Shown: positions 41,036-49,373 of the stretch, in pieces | Position numbering within the stretch: the first letter of the stretch is position 1 | Layout: each line of letters opens with the position of its first letter | Program-made: the position numbers and the translations under genes | The notes under the pieces: model-generated | Databases searched by the model: none | Seen by the model: only the letters and a program-made list of their open reading frames with translations | Told to the model about the DNA's origin: nothing | NCBI GenBank assembly: GCA_024758765.1 | Contig: CP101406.1 | Span: forward strand, 2,790,001-2,854,000 | Length of the DNA: 64,000 nt | Direction of reading: 5' to 3' | Source: Mycobacterium sp. SVM_VP21 | Lineage (GTDB): Bacteria; Actinomycetota; Actinomycetes; Mycobacteriales; Mycobacteriaceae

Positions 41036-41614
41036 ATGGCCACGTCGGACGCAGTTGGCGGGTCGGGTGGCAATCCCCGGCTGTCCGTGCAGGACTGGGT
41101 GCAGGCCGGCTTCGAGATCCTGGCCGAAGACGGCGTCAAGGCGCTGACCATCGACCGGCTCTGCAAGCGGCTCGGGGTCACTAAAGGCAGCTTCTACTGG
41201 CACTTCGCCGACATGAAGACCTACCGGCAGGCGCTGGTCGACACCTTTGCCGCAGTGCGCGACTCCGACCGTGGCGACTTCGATGTGCTGTCGGAACTGC
41301 CGCCGCGCGAGCGGTTGTCGCACATGATGGCCGCCCTGGTCGGGCCCTCCCATTGGATGCTCGAACGTGCCATGCGCGAATGGGCGCGGTCGGAGGACAG
41401 CGTCGCCGCGGCGGTACGCAGCTCGGATCGGCGGGTGCTCAAGGCGGTTCGGCAGGCGTTTCTCGACGACGGCTTCGACGCGAATGAGGCCGACATGCGT
41501 GCCAACGCAACGTTCGCCGCCGGAATCGGGTTTCTGCATCTGTCCGTCTCGGCGCCGAGCTCCCGAGCGGCGAGCAGGCTGGAACAGTTCCTGGACGTCA
41601 TGCTGCGACACTGA
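41036..41614 (+). CDS. TetR-family transcriptional regulator
   Basis: 192 residues. The N-terminal HTH is clear: GFEILAEDGVKALTIDRLCKRLGVTKGSFYWHFADM (about residues 25-60). The C-terminal ligand domain is divergent. It lies 27 nt after the decarboxylase gene and 33 nt before an acyl-CoA-dehydrogenase-like gene; a perfect 6-6-6 inverted repeat fills that gap and is a likely binding site, making the regulator the local control of the next two genes. Confidence 0.88.
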   Translation: MATSDAVGGSGGNPRLSVQDWVQAGFEILAEDGVKALTIDRLCKRLGVTKGSFYWHFADMKTYRQALVDTFAAVRDSDRGDFDVLSELPPRERLSHMMAALVGPSHWMLERAMREWARSEDSVAAAVRSSDRRVLKAVRQAFLDDGFDANEADMRANATFAAGIGFLHLSVSAPSSRAASRLEQFLDVMLRH

Positions 41615-41617
41615 CCT

Positions 41618-41635
41618 CCATACTAAAAGGTATGG
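41618..41635 (+). promoter_or_regulatory. Candidate TetR operator before the oxidoreductase genes
   Basis: CCATAC-TAAAAG-GTATGG is a perfect inverted repeat with a 6-nt spacer. It lies between the tetR stop and the next start, 12 nt upstream of ATG 41648, where repressor binding would block transcription or leader clearance. Confidence 0.5.
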
Positions 41636-41647
41636 TACGGTCCGGGC

Positions 41648-42808
41648 ATGGCGACCATGACGGCACCGGTGGTACCCGAGGAATTCATCTCCCGACTGGC
41701 ACAACGCGCCGCGGCGGCCGAAGAGCTGCGCCGACTGCCGGCGGACACCGTCGAGGATTTCCGCAAGTCCGGACTGGCCGACCTGCTCTTGCCGGCGCGC
41801 TATGGCGGGCGCCAGGCGGAGTTTCCCGAGATCCTCGACCCGATTCGGCGCATGGCGCACGGCTGCGCGTCGAGTGCCTGGACGCTCGGGTTCTACATGT
41901 TGCACAACTGGATGCTGGCGCTCTTCGGTGAGCAGGTCCAAGACGAGGTGTTCGCCGACGGGCCGGTGCTGTGCCCGGCGCCGTTGGCGCCGACCGGGCG
42001 CGGCGTGCCTGACGGTGATGGCATCCGGCTGTCCGGGCGCTGGTCGTGGGCGACCGGGGTGGCCGACGCCGACTGGATCATGGTCGGGGCGATCTGCGGA
42101 CCCGATGATGCGCCCTACCCGGCGCTGGTGCTGCTCCCGGCGGCCGAGATTCGTATCGAGGACGTCTGGCACACCGCGGGCATGCGGGCCACTGGCTCCA
42201 ACGATGTCGTGATCGAGAATGTGCACGTCCCGTCCCATCGGCTGGTCAAGGTCCTCGACATCTACTCCGGAACCGCCCCCGGCGCCGAGCTGCATGACGC
42301 CTCGGCGTACCGGTGGCCGATGGTCCCGGCGCTGGCCCTGGTCGCCGCGATGCCCGCCCTTGGATCGGCCGAATGGGTCGCCGACTTGTTCGCCGAGCGT
42401 CTGACCGAACGGGTGCTGGCGTATTCCGGTGCGGCGCAGAAGAATCAGCCAGCGGCCCAGATCCGCCTGGGCGATGCGCGGGTCCGGCTGCGTGCGCTGC
42501 GCGGGCTTCTCGACGACACTGCCGGCCGGATTCAAGACGCGGTGGACGCACGGGAGCGGATCAGTCGCCCCGTTCGGGCCGACGCCCGGGCAGCGGCCGC
42601 CTATGTCGTGCACGAATCTCGCGCCGTGATCGCCGATCTGCTCGAAGCCTCCGGTGCCAGTGCGCAGTTCGTGACCAACCCCATGCAGCGCGCCAAACGC
42701 GATGTCGACGTCATCTGCGGGCACGTAATCTTCGACTACGACGTGGCACGCGAGCTGTCGGGCGCGCTCGAAGCCGGCGTGAAGATCTCACCGATCTCGA
42801 TGATCTGA
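41648..42808 (+). CDS. Acyl-CoA dehydrogenase-fold flavin monooxygenase-like protein
   Basis: 386 residues with an acyl-CoA dehydrogenase fold. The N-terminal RRLPADTVEDFRKSGLADLLLPARYGG, the middle RLSGRWSWATGVADADWIMVGA and the GTxMRATGSNDVVIENVHVP region resemble the HsaA/HpaB-type class D flavin monooxygenases and related dehydrogenases, rather than beta-oxidation enzymes, since no catalytic Glu of those is evident. It probably hydroxylates or oxidises an aromatic or cyclic compound with FMNH2/FADH2 supplied by a reductase. An azoreductase follows 17 nt later and a TetR gene precedes. Confidence 0.72.
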   Translation: MATMTAPVVPEEFISRLAQRAAAAEELRRLPADTVEDFRKSGLADLLLPARYGGRQAEFPEILDPIRRMAHGCASSAWTLGFYMLHNWMLALFGEQVQDEVFADGPVLCPAPLAPTGRGVPDGDGIRLSGRWSWATGVADADWIMVGAICGPDDAPYPALVLLPAAEIRIEDVWHTAGMRATGSNDVVIENVHVPSHRLVKVLDIYSGTAPGAELHDASAYRWPMVPALALVAAMPALGSAEWVADLFAERLTERVLAYSGAAQKNQPAAQIRLGDARVRLRALRGLLDDTAGRIQDAVDARERISRPVRADARAAAAYVVHESRAVIADLLEASGASAQFVTNPMQRAKRDVDVICGHVIFDYDVARELSGALEAGVKISPISMI

Positions 42809-42825
42809 CCGACGCGAAGGACACC

Positions 42826-43464
42826 ATGAAGACCCTGTGGGTGGAGGCAAGCCCAAAGCAAGAGCAGTCGCTGTCATCGGCGCTGACCCAGGCCTTCCTG
42901 GACGCCGCGCCCGCGGCAGCGGTCGGCGACGTCGAACGGTTCTCGGTGTGGACCGACGAGATGCTGGTGTTCGGGCGCGACGCTGCCTTCGCCAAGTTCG
43001 CTCCGCTCTACGGCGAACGTCGAACCCCCGAGCAGAAGCAGATCTGGTCGGACGTGCTGGCCGAAATCGAGCGGGTGCGGTCATTCGACCGGTTGGTGGT
43101 GTCGTCGCCGATGTGGAATTGGCATGTGCCGCATGCGCTGAAGGCCTGGATCGACGTCATCGTGCAGCCGATGGCCAGCTTCACCGTCAACGAGCGCGGC
43201 GAACACGTGGGCACGTTGGGGGAGGGCAAGCCGTTGCAACTCATCTTGACCCGCTCCAGCGCCTACGACGGCGATCGTGCCGACCTGCAGGACTTCCAAC
43301 GCCCGTATCTGGAGTACGTGTTCACCATGCTGGGCTACTCCGTCGAGACCCTGGTCTTCGAGCCGACCACGCGCTGGACCGCCGAAGAACGCGAACAGAT
43401 GCGGGACGCTGCTCTCGAGAAGGCGCGGCTAGCGGGACAGCGGCTCGCTGGGGAGAGTCGCTAG
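42826..43464 (+). CDS. FMN-dependent NADH-azoreductase (AzoR-like flavodoxin-fold)
   Basis: 212 residues from ATG 42826 with AAGG upstream. The flavodoxin-like fold is shown by LWVEASPKQEQSLSSALTQAFLDA at the start, the FMN loop SSPMWNWHVPHALKAWIDVI, TLGEGKPLQLILTRSSAY and YLEYVFTMLGYSV. It would reduce quinones or azo compounds with NADH; here it may supply reduced flavin to the preceding gene product or detoxify quinones (inference). The last gene of the TetR operon, followed by a strong hairpin. Confidence 0.85.
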   Translation: MKTLWVEASPKQEQSLSSALTQAFLDAAPAAAVGDVERFSVWTDEMLVFGRDAAFAKFAPLYGERRTPEQKQIWSDVLAEIERVRSFDRLVVSSPMWNWHVPHALKAWIDVIVQPMASFTVNERGEHVGTLGEGKPLQLILTRSSAYDGDRADLQDFQRPYLEYVFTMLGYSVETLVFEPTTRWTAEEREQMRDAALEKARLAGQRLAGESR

Positions 43465-43477
43465 CGCAGAAACATAC

Positions 43478-43537
43478 CGAGTGTGCGGTTTGGTCGGCGA
43501 AATCGCCCGCGGTCAGACCTACTAAACCGCACACTCG
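43478..43537. terminator. Convergent hairpin between azoreductase and beta-lactamase-like genes
   Basis: Perfect 14-bp arms CGAGTGTGCGGTTT (43478-43491) and its complement (43524-43537) enclose 32 nt. It lies 14 nt after one gene and 42 nt from the end of the other, so it can serve both directions. Confidence 0.7.
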
Positions 43538-43578
43538 ATGCCGGCCTGATGCTCAACGGTCTTGCCGCTAGGCCGGAC

Positions 43579-44781
43579 TCACAAACCCAGGGCCGCGTAG
43601 GTCCGCCGGACAAACTTCGGCTGCGCCACCCGCAGTTTGGCGATCGAGGTGTTGCCGGCAACTGCGACGGCCATATCGGTGGACAGCGTCGGAGAGTTCT
43701 GGACCAGATAGATCAGGATCAGGTCCGCGGCGGGATCGGCCTGCCACCAGGTGCCGTAGGCGCCCGGCCAGCCGAACGCGCCCGCACCGCCCGGCCCGAA
43801 CAGCGGCCGGGACTTCGCCGGATCGGTCACCACCGACAGGTTGAGCCCGAAGCCGCGCCCGACCCAGAACGGGGCCCCCAGGAACGGGTGCCGTTTCTGG
43901 TCGTCGGTGAGCTGATCGGTGCGCATCGCCCGCGCCGATTCCGCCGAGAGCACTCGGGTGCCGTCGAACATCCCGTCGGCCAACAACATGCGGACGAATG
44001 CCAGGTAGTCGTCGGCGGTGGACATCAAGCCGCCCCCGGCATTGGGAAACGCCGGCATCGCGATCGGCACCGGCCCCATCGCATCGTCGCGCAGCGTGTC
44101 CCCGTCGACGCGGTACATGGTGGCGCTGCGGCCGCGCGCCTGCGGGGTGACGCAGAAACCGGTGTCGGTCATCCCCAGCGGGCCCAGGATCCGTTCCTCG
44201 ATCACCTGCGGCAGCGGCTTGCCCTCTATCCGCGACATCAGCACGCCCAACACGTCGGTGCCATGGCCGTAGGTGACTCGCTCACCGGGCTGATCCACCA
44301 GGGGAAGCCCCGCCAGCGCCGTCAGCCAGGCTTCGGGGCCGCGCCCGAAGGGCAGCCGCTGGTACTCCCGCGCGATCGGACCGGGTACGGAGAATCCATA
44401 GCCGATGCCGCAGCGGTGCGTCATCAGGTCGTCGACCGTGATGGCGCGCCGTGCCGCGGTGGTGGCCTCCAGCGAACCGTCGGGGTCGACCAGCACCCGT
44501 GGCGCGGCGAACTCCGGCAACCAGTGCGCGATCGGGTCGGCCAGCCGCAGCCGTCCTTCGTCCACCAGGGTCATCGCGGCGGCGATAGTGACCGGCTTGG
44601 TCATGGAGGCGATCCGGAAGACTGTGTCGCGGGTCATCGGCAGGCCGGCGCCGACATCGCGATGGCCGATCTCGTTGACCTGCAGCACCGAGCCGCGCTG
44701 CCAGACGAGCGTCACCACGCCGGCGAGCAGCCCGGTGTCGCAGGACTCGCGCAGCGGCGCCTGATTGGGGTCGAGATTCAC
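43579..44781 (-). CDS. Serine beta-lactamase/esterase-family protein
   Basis: 400 residues. Beta-lactamase-transpeptidase fold with SxxK motif SMTK (Ser59-Lys62), a tyrosine motif VTYGHGTD at about 174, and a C-terminal glycine motif [14 protein letters not shown] in place of KTG. This resembles EstB/class C-like esterases and Rv1367c-type proteins. No signal peptide is seen, so a cytosolic esterase or D-peptidase is more likely than a true beta-lactamase. The gene is divergent from the pyr operon with about 110 bp between. Confidence 0.82.
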   Translation of the reverse strand: MNLDPNQAPLRESCDTGLLAGVVTLVWQRGSVLQVNEIGHRDVGAGLPMTRDTVFRIASMTKPVTIAAAMTLVDEGRLRLADPIAHWLPEFAAPRVLVDPDGSLEATTAARRAITVDDLMTHRCGIGYGFSVPGPIAREYQRLPFGRGPEAWLTALAGLPLVDQPGERVTYGHGTDVLGVLMSRIEGKPLPQVIEERILGPLGMTDTGFCVTPQARGRSATMYRVDGDTLRDDAMGPVPIAMPAFPNAGGGLMSTADDYLAFVRMLLADGMFDGTRVLSAESARAMRTDQLTDDQKRHPFLGAPFWVGRGFGLNLSVVTDPAKSRPLFGPGGAGAFGWPGAYGTWWQADPAADLILIYLVQNSPTLSTDMAVAVAGNTSIAKLRVAQPKFVRRTYAALGL

Positions 44782-44819
44782 CCGGTCAGGTTAGCGGCGA
44801 TCGCAAAAGCGGCGGATGC

Positions 44820-44825
44820 TAGGCT
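44820..44825 (+). promoter_or_regulatory. Putative -10 element of the pyr operon
   Basis: TAGGCT matches TANNNT and lies 68 nt before pyrR, leaving a leader of about 60 nt containing the PyrR-binding loop. Confidence 0.4.
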
Positions 44826-44850
44826 ACGCGGCAGTTCGACATCCTTTAAC

Positions 44851-44878
44851 GATCCGTCCCGCGAGGCGGAGAAGGAGG
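44851..44878 (+). promoter_or_regulatory. PyrR-binding RNA loop in the pyr leader
   Basis: The leader contains UCCCGCGAGG (44857-44866), which fits the loop consensus UCCNGNGAGG of PyrR sites, flanked by a short TCCG/CGGA stem and followed at once by the ribosome site AAGGAGG (44872-44878). In M. smegmatis PyrR represses pyr translation through such a leader; UMP-bound PyrR would hide the ribosome site here (inference). Confidence 0.65.
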
Positions 44879-44892
44879 TCCTGCGGTTTCGC

Positions 44893-45474
44893 ATGGGCGC
44901 TGCCGGTAATTCCAGCACCGACCGGGAATTGATGTCCTCGGCGGATGTGGGTCGCACTGTTTCTCGGATCGCACACCAGATCATCGAGAAGACAGCTTTA
45001 GACGACCCCGATAGAGCTAACGCCCCGCGTGTCGTGCTGTTGGGTATTCCCACCCGCGGCGTCACCCTGGCCCAGCGACTGGCCGGCAAGATCAACGAAT
45101 TCTGCGGTGGCCAGCCTTCCAGCGTCGCCTGGGGCGCTTTGGACATCACCTTGTACCGCGACGACCTGATGCGTCAGCCCCCGCGGCCCCTGGAACCCAC
45201 CTCGATCCCGGCCGGCGGAATCGATGACGCCTGCGTGATCCTGGTCGATGACGTGCTCTTCGCCGGTCGATCGGTGCGGGCCGCACTGGACGCACTGCGC
45301 GACGTGGGCCGACCCCGGATCGTGCAGTTGGCGGTGCTGGTGGACCGCGGTCACCGTGAACTCCCGGTGCGCGCCGACTACGTCGGCAAGAACGTGCCGA
45401 CCGCCCGCGGTGAAAGCGTGCACGTCTTGCTGGCTGAACACGACGGTCGCGACCAGGTGGTGATTACCCGATGA
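44893..45474 (+). CDS. pyrR: Bifunctional pyr operon regulator/uracil phosphoribosyltransferase
   Basis: 193 residues from ATG 44893, equal to M. tuberculosis PyrR; the reading frame is open far upstream but over an unrelated gene. The PRPP motif is [18 protein letters not shown], and [26 protein letters not shown] and the C-terminal [19 protein letters not shown] are conserved. It binds pyr leader RNA when UMP is abundant and can salvage uracil. It begins pyrR-pyrB-pyrC-membrane protein-carA-carB-pyrF, nearly all joined by overlapping stop/start codons. Confidence 0.96.
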   Translation: MGAAGNSSTDRELMSSADVGRTVSRIAHQIIEKTALDDPDRANAPRVVLLGIPTRGVTLAQRLAGKINEFCGGQPSSVAWGALDITLYRDDLMRQPPRPLEPTSIPAGGIDDACVILVDDVLFAGRSVRAALDALRDVGRPRIVQLAVLVDRGHRELPVRADYVGKNVPTARGESVHVLLAEHDGRDQVVITR

Positions 45475-46451
45475 GCACCAGGCATCTGCTGGCAGCCGGC
45501 GACTTGAGCCGTGATGAGGCCACCGCGATCCTCGACGACGCCGACCGCTTCGCCCAGGCGTTGGTGGGGCGCGAGGTCAAGAAGCTGCCCACCCTGCGCG
45601 GGCGCACCGTGATCACCATGTTCTACGAGAACTCCACCCGGACCCGGGTCTCCTTCGAGGTGGCCGGCAAGTGGATGAGCGCCGACGTGATCAACGTGTC
45701 CGCGTCGGGATCCTCAGTCAACAAAGGGGAGTCGCTGCGCGACACCGCGTTCACGCTGCGGGCCGCCGGCGCCGACGCGCTGATCATCCGGCACCCGTCC
45801 TCAGGCGCGGCGCACCTGCTCTCCGAATGGACCGGTGCCGCCGAGGACGGGGGCCCGGCGGTGATCAACGCCGGTGACGGCACCCACGAACACCCCACCC
45901 AGGCGTTGCTCGACGCGCTCACGGTGCGCCAGCGCCTCGGCGGCATCGAGGGCCGCCGCGTCGTGATCGTCGGCGACATCGTGCACAGCCGGGTGGCCCG
46001 CTCCAACGTGAGCCTGCTGGCGACGCTGGGTGCCGAGGTAGTGCTGGTGGCCCCACCGACCCTGCTGCCGGTCGGGGTGGCCGACTGGCCGGTGACGGTC
46101 GCCCATGACTTCGACGCCGAGCTGCCCGCGGCCGATGCGGTGCTGATGCTGCGGGTACAGGCCGAACGCATGACCGGCGGATTCTTCCCGTCGACGCGGG
46201 AGTACTCGGTGCGCTACGGATTGAGCGAGAAGCGTCGGGCGATGCTCGCCGACCACGCGGTAGTGCTGCACCCCGGTCCGATGCTGCGCGGTATGGAGAT
46301 CTCCTCGTCGGTGGCTGACTCGTCGCAATCCGCGGTGCTGCAACAGGTTTCCAACGGTGTACATGTGCGCATGGCGGTGCTGTTCCATCTGCTGGTGGGC
46401 AGCGAATCCGCGTCGGGCGCTGGGTCGGCTGGAGAGGAAGCAGCGCTGTGA
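45471..46451 (+). CDS. pyrB: Aspartate carbamoyltransferase catalytic chain
   Basis: 326 residues. It joins carbamoyl phosphate and aspartate to form carbamoyl aspartate. Carbamoyl-phosphate motif STRTR at 55-59, [13 protein letters not shown] for the 80s loop, [18 protein letters not shown] and [12 protein letters not shown] are present; the aspartate site is [10 protein letters not shown]. No regulatory pyrI gene is nearby, as expected in actinobacteria. Its ATG overlaps pyrR's stop and its end overlaps pyrC. Confidence 0.97.
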   Translation: MSTRHLLAAGDLSRDEATAILDDADRFAQALVGREVKKLPTLRGRTVITMFYENSTRTRVSFEVAGKWMSADVINVSASGSSVNKGESLRDTAFTLRAAGADALIIRHPSSGAAHLLSEWTGAAEDGGPAVINAGDGTHEHPTQALLDALTVRQRLGGIEGRRVVIVGDIVHSRVARSNVSLLATLGAEVVLVAPPTLLPVGVADWPVTVAHDFDAELPAADAVLMLRVQAERMTGGFFPSTREYSVRYGLSEKRRAMLADHAVVLHPGPMLRGMEISSSVADSSQSAVLQQVSNGVHVRMAVLFHLLVGSESASGAGSAGEEAAL

Positions 46452-47740
46452 GCGTGCTGATTCGCGGAGTGCGGTGCTACGGCGAAGGCGACCAGGTTGA
46501 CGTCCTGGTGGAAGACGGCCAGATCGCCCAGATCGGTACCGGTCTGTCCGTTTCGGACGACTGCGAGGTCATCGACGCGCCCGGGCAGGTGTTGCTGCCG
46601 GGCTTCGTCGACCTGCACACCCATCTGCGTGAACCGGGGCGCGAATACGCCGAGGACATCGAAACCGGCTCTGCGGCGGCGGCCCTGGGTGGCTACACGG
46701 CGGTGTTCGCGATGGCCAACACCGATCCGGTGGCCGACTCTCCGGTGGTTACCGACCATGTCTGGCAGCGCGGACAGCAGATCGGTCTGGTCGACGTGCA
46801 CCCGGTCGGCGCCGTCACGGTCGGACTGGGCGGCACGCAGCTGACCGAGATGGGCATGATGGCCGCCGGTACCGCCGGTGTTCGGATGTTCTCCGACGAT
46901 GGTGTCTGTGTGGACGACCCGCTGGTGATGAGACGCGCGCTGGAGTACGCGACCGGACTGGGGGTGTTGATCGCCCAGCACGCCGAGGAGCCTCGGCTGA
47001 CCGTCGGCTCGGTCGCCCACGAGGGACCCAACGCCGCCCGGCTGGGCCTGGCCGGCTGGCCGCGCGTCGCCGAAGAGTCGATCGTGGCCCGCGACATCCT
47101 GCTGGCCCGCGACGCCCGCGCCCGCCTGCACATCTGCCATGCGTCCACGGCCGGAACCGTCGAGCTCCTCAAATGGGCTAAAGCTCAAGGTATCTCGGTG
47201 ACCGCTGAAGTCACCCCGCATCATCTGATGCTCGATGACAGCCGGCTCGCCGACTACGACGGAATGAACCGGGTCAACCCGCCACTGCGCGAGGCCTCCG
47301 ACACCGAGGCGCTGCGTCAGGCATTGGCCGACGGTGTGATCGACTGCGTGGCCACCGATCATGCCCCGCACGCCGAACACGAGAAGACCTGCGAATTCGC
47401 CGCGGCCCGGCCCGGGATGCTGGGCCTGCAGACCGCACTGTCGGTGGTGGTGGCCACCATGGTGCAGACCGGCCTGCTGACCTGGCGCGACGTGGCCCGG
47501 GTGATGAGCGAGCGGCCGGCGCAGATCGTCGGTCTGCCCGACCAGGGTCGCCCACTGGAGGTGGGCGAGCCGGCGAACCTGACCGTCGTCGATCCCGACA
47601 CGACCTGGGTGGTCACCGGTGCCCAGCTGGCCAGCCGCTCGGACAACACCCCGTACGAAGAGATGACCCTGCCCGCGACTGTCACCGCGACTCTGCTGCG
47701 CGGCCGGATAACCGCTCGGGACGGGAAGAGCCCGGCATGA
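46448..47740 (+). CDS. pyrC: Dihydroorotase
   Basis: 430 residues, amidohydrolase barrel, class I dihydroorotase. It cyclises carbamoyl aspartate to dihydroorotate. Metal-binding HTH at His57-His59 ([12 protein letters not shown]), a DDGVCVDDP segment, [13 protein letters not shown] and [11 protein letters not shown] with further His ligands, and [12 protein letters not shown] with the catalytic Asp. The GTG start overlaps pyrB (GTGA) and the stop overlaps the following membrane-protein gene (ATGA). Confidence 0.97.
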   Translation: MSVLIRGVRCYGEGDQVDVLVEDGQIAQIGTGLSVSDDCEVIDAPGQVLLPGFVDLHTHLREPGREYAEDIETGSAAAALGGYTAVFAMANTDPVADSPVVTDHVWQRGQQIGLVDVHPVGAVTVGLGGTQLTEMGMMAAGTAGVRMFSDDGVCVDDPLVMRRALEYATGLGVLIAQHAEEPRLTVGSVAHEGPNAARLGLAGWPRVAEESIVARDILLARDARARLHICHASTAGTVELLKWAKAQGISVTAEVTPHHLMLDDSRLADYDGMNRVNPPLREASDTEALRQALADGVIDCVATDHAPHAEHEKTCEFAAARPGMLGLQTALSVVVATMVQTGLLTWRDVARVMSERPAQIVGLPDQGRPLEVGEPANLTVVDPDTTWVVTGAQLASRSDNTPYEEMTLPATVTATLLRGRITARDGKSPA

Positions 47741-48255
47741 ACACCCCCACGTTGATCGGCTCGCTGGTCTTCGCTTTTCTGCTGGTGGTGCTGATCGGCG
47801 TGGTGATCCGGCTGATGATGCGCGGTTGGCGTCGCCGCGGCCAGCTGCAGGACGCGCTGATCGGGACGTTGCCGACGGTGCCCGACACGGTGGGCTCGCC
47901 CACCGTGGCCGCCACTCGCGGACAGTACCTCGGTTGCACGCTGGCCCCGAAGTGGAACGACCGAGTGGTGGTCGGCGACCTCGGCTATCGCACCAAGGCG
48001 GTGCTGACCCGTTACCCCGAGGGAATCATGGTGCAGCGCAGCGGCGCCCGGCCGATCTGGATCCCTGCGGACGCGGTGATCGCGGTCCGCACCGAACGCG
48101 GCATCGCCGGGCGCACGATCCCGACACGCAGCCATGACGGAGTGCTGGCGATCCGCTGGCAACTGCCGTCGGGCACCGAGATAGACACCGGCTTCCGCGC
48201 GGACGACCGCGCTGAGCACAGCCGCTGGTTAGAAGAAGAGGAAGACGACAGATGA
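47737..48255 (+). CDS. Conserved membrane protein in the pyr operon (Rv1382-like)
   Basis: 172 residues. One N-terminal membrane helix (about 6-28) is followed by a basic stretch and a soluble domain of about 130 residues with beta-rich segments ([42 protein letters not shown]) that look like a bacterial PH-type domain. Function unknown. It lies between pyrC and carA and overlaps both by 4 nt, the same position as Rv1382, so conservation of the order suggests a link to pyrimidine or arginine precursor synthesis, or just shared expression. Confidence 0.85.
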   Translation: MNTPTLIGSLVFAFLLVVLIGVVIRLMMRGWRRRGQLQDALIGTLPTVPDTVGSPTVAATRGQYLGCTLAPKWNDRVVVGDLGYRTKAVLTRYPEGIMVQRSGARPIWIPADAVIAVRTERGIAGRTIPTRSHDGVLAIRWQLPSGTEIDTGFRADDRAEHSRWLEEEEDDR

Positions 48256-49373
48256 ACTCGCGAGCGGTGCTGGTGCTCGAGGACGGCCGGACGTTCACCG
48301 GCACACCGTTCGGGGCCGTGGGACAGACCCTGGGCGAGGCGGTGTTCTCCACCGGGATGTCCGGCTACCAGGAGACCCTGACCGACCCCAGTTATCACCG
48401 GCAGATCGTGGTGGCCACCGCACCGCAGATCGGCAACACCGGCTGGAACCGCGAGGACGGGGAGAGCCGCGACGAAAAGATCTGGGTGGCGGGCTATGTG
48501 GTGCGTGACCCGTCGCCGCGAGCATCGAACTGGCGGGCCACCGGCACGCTGGGCGACGAGCTGGTCCGTCAGGGCATCGTCGGTATCGCCGGGGTCGACA
48601 CCCGGACCATCGTGCGCCACCTGCGCAGTCACGGCTCGATGAAGGCCGGGGTGTTCTCCGGTGACGCGTTGGCATCGTCGGATGAGTTGGTGACCCGGGT
48701 CCGCGAGCAGCCGTCGATGCTTGGCGCCGACCTCGCCGGCCAGGTCAGCACCGACGCGGGATACGTGGTGGAACCCGATGGCGCACACCGGTTCACCATC
48801 GCCGCGCTGGACCTAGGCATCAAGACCAACACGCCGCGAAACTTCTCGCGGCGCGGAATCCGCAGCCACGTGCTGCCGTCTTCGGTCGACTTCGCGGCGA
48901 TCGCCGACCTGAAGCCAGACGGGGTGTTCCTGTCCAACGGGCCCGGGGACCCGGCCACCGCGGAGGCGATGGTGGCATTGACCCGCGAGGTGCTCGGCGC
49001 CGGAATCCCGCTGTTCGGAATCTGTTTCGGAAACCAGATTCTGGGCCGGGCGCTGGGCCTGAACACCTACAAGATGACGTTCGGTCACCGCGGCATCAAC
49101 ATCCCGGTGATCGACCACGCCACCGGGCGGGTGGCGGTGACCGCGCAGAACCACGGCTTCGCCCTGGAGGGCGAAGCCGGCCAACGCTTTGACACCGACT
49201 TCGGCCCGGCGGTGGTCAGCCACACCTGCGCCAACGACGGAGTCGTCGAGGGCGTCAAGCTCGCCGACGGCCGGGCGTTCTCGGTGCAGTACCACCCGGA
49301 GGCCGCAGCGGGGCCGCACGACGCGGAATACCTGTTCGACCAGTTCGTCGACCTGATGGCAGGGGAGAAGTAA
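48252..49373 (+). CDS. carA: Carbamoyl-phosphate synthase small subunit (glutaminase)
   Basis: 373 residues. It releases ammonia from glutamine for CarB. The N-terminal CPSase domain ([18 protein letters not shown]...) precedes the class I amidotransferase domain with the nucleophile Cys258 in [15 protein letters not shown] and the His-Glu pair in [15 protein letters not shown]. The product feeds both pyrimidine and arginine synthesis. It overlaps the previous gene by 4 nt and carB by 1 nt (TAATG). Confidence 0.97.
   Translation: MNSRAVLVLEDGRTFTGTPFGAVGQTLGEAVFSTGMSGYQETLTDPSYHRQIVVATAPQIGNTGWNREDGESRDEKIWVAGYVVRDPSPRASNWRATGTLGDELVRQGIVGIAGVDTRTIVRHLRSHGSMKAGVFSGDALASSDELVTRVREQPSMLGADLAGQVSTDAGYVVEPDGAHRFTIAALDLGIKTNTPRNFSRRGIRSHVLPSSVDFAAIADLKPDGVFLSNGPGDPATAEAMVALTREVLGAGIPLFGICFGNQILGRALGLNTYKMTFGHRGINIPVIDHATGRVAVTAQNHGFALEGEAGQRFDTDFGPAVVSHTCANDGVVEGVKLADGRAFSVQYHPEAAAGPHDAEYLFDQFVDLMAGEK

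Noticed and set aside
43483..44892. Long N-terminal extension of pyrR
   Set aside because: The extension is the antisense shadow of the beta-lactamase-like gene. PyrR length and sequence support the ATG at 44893.
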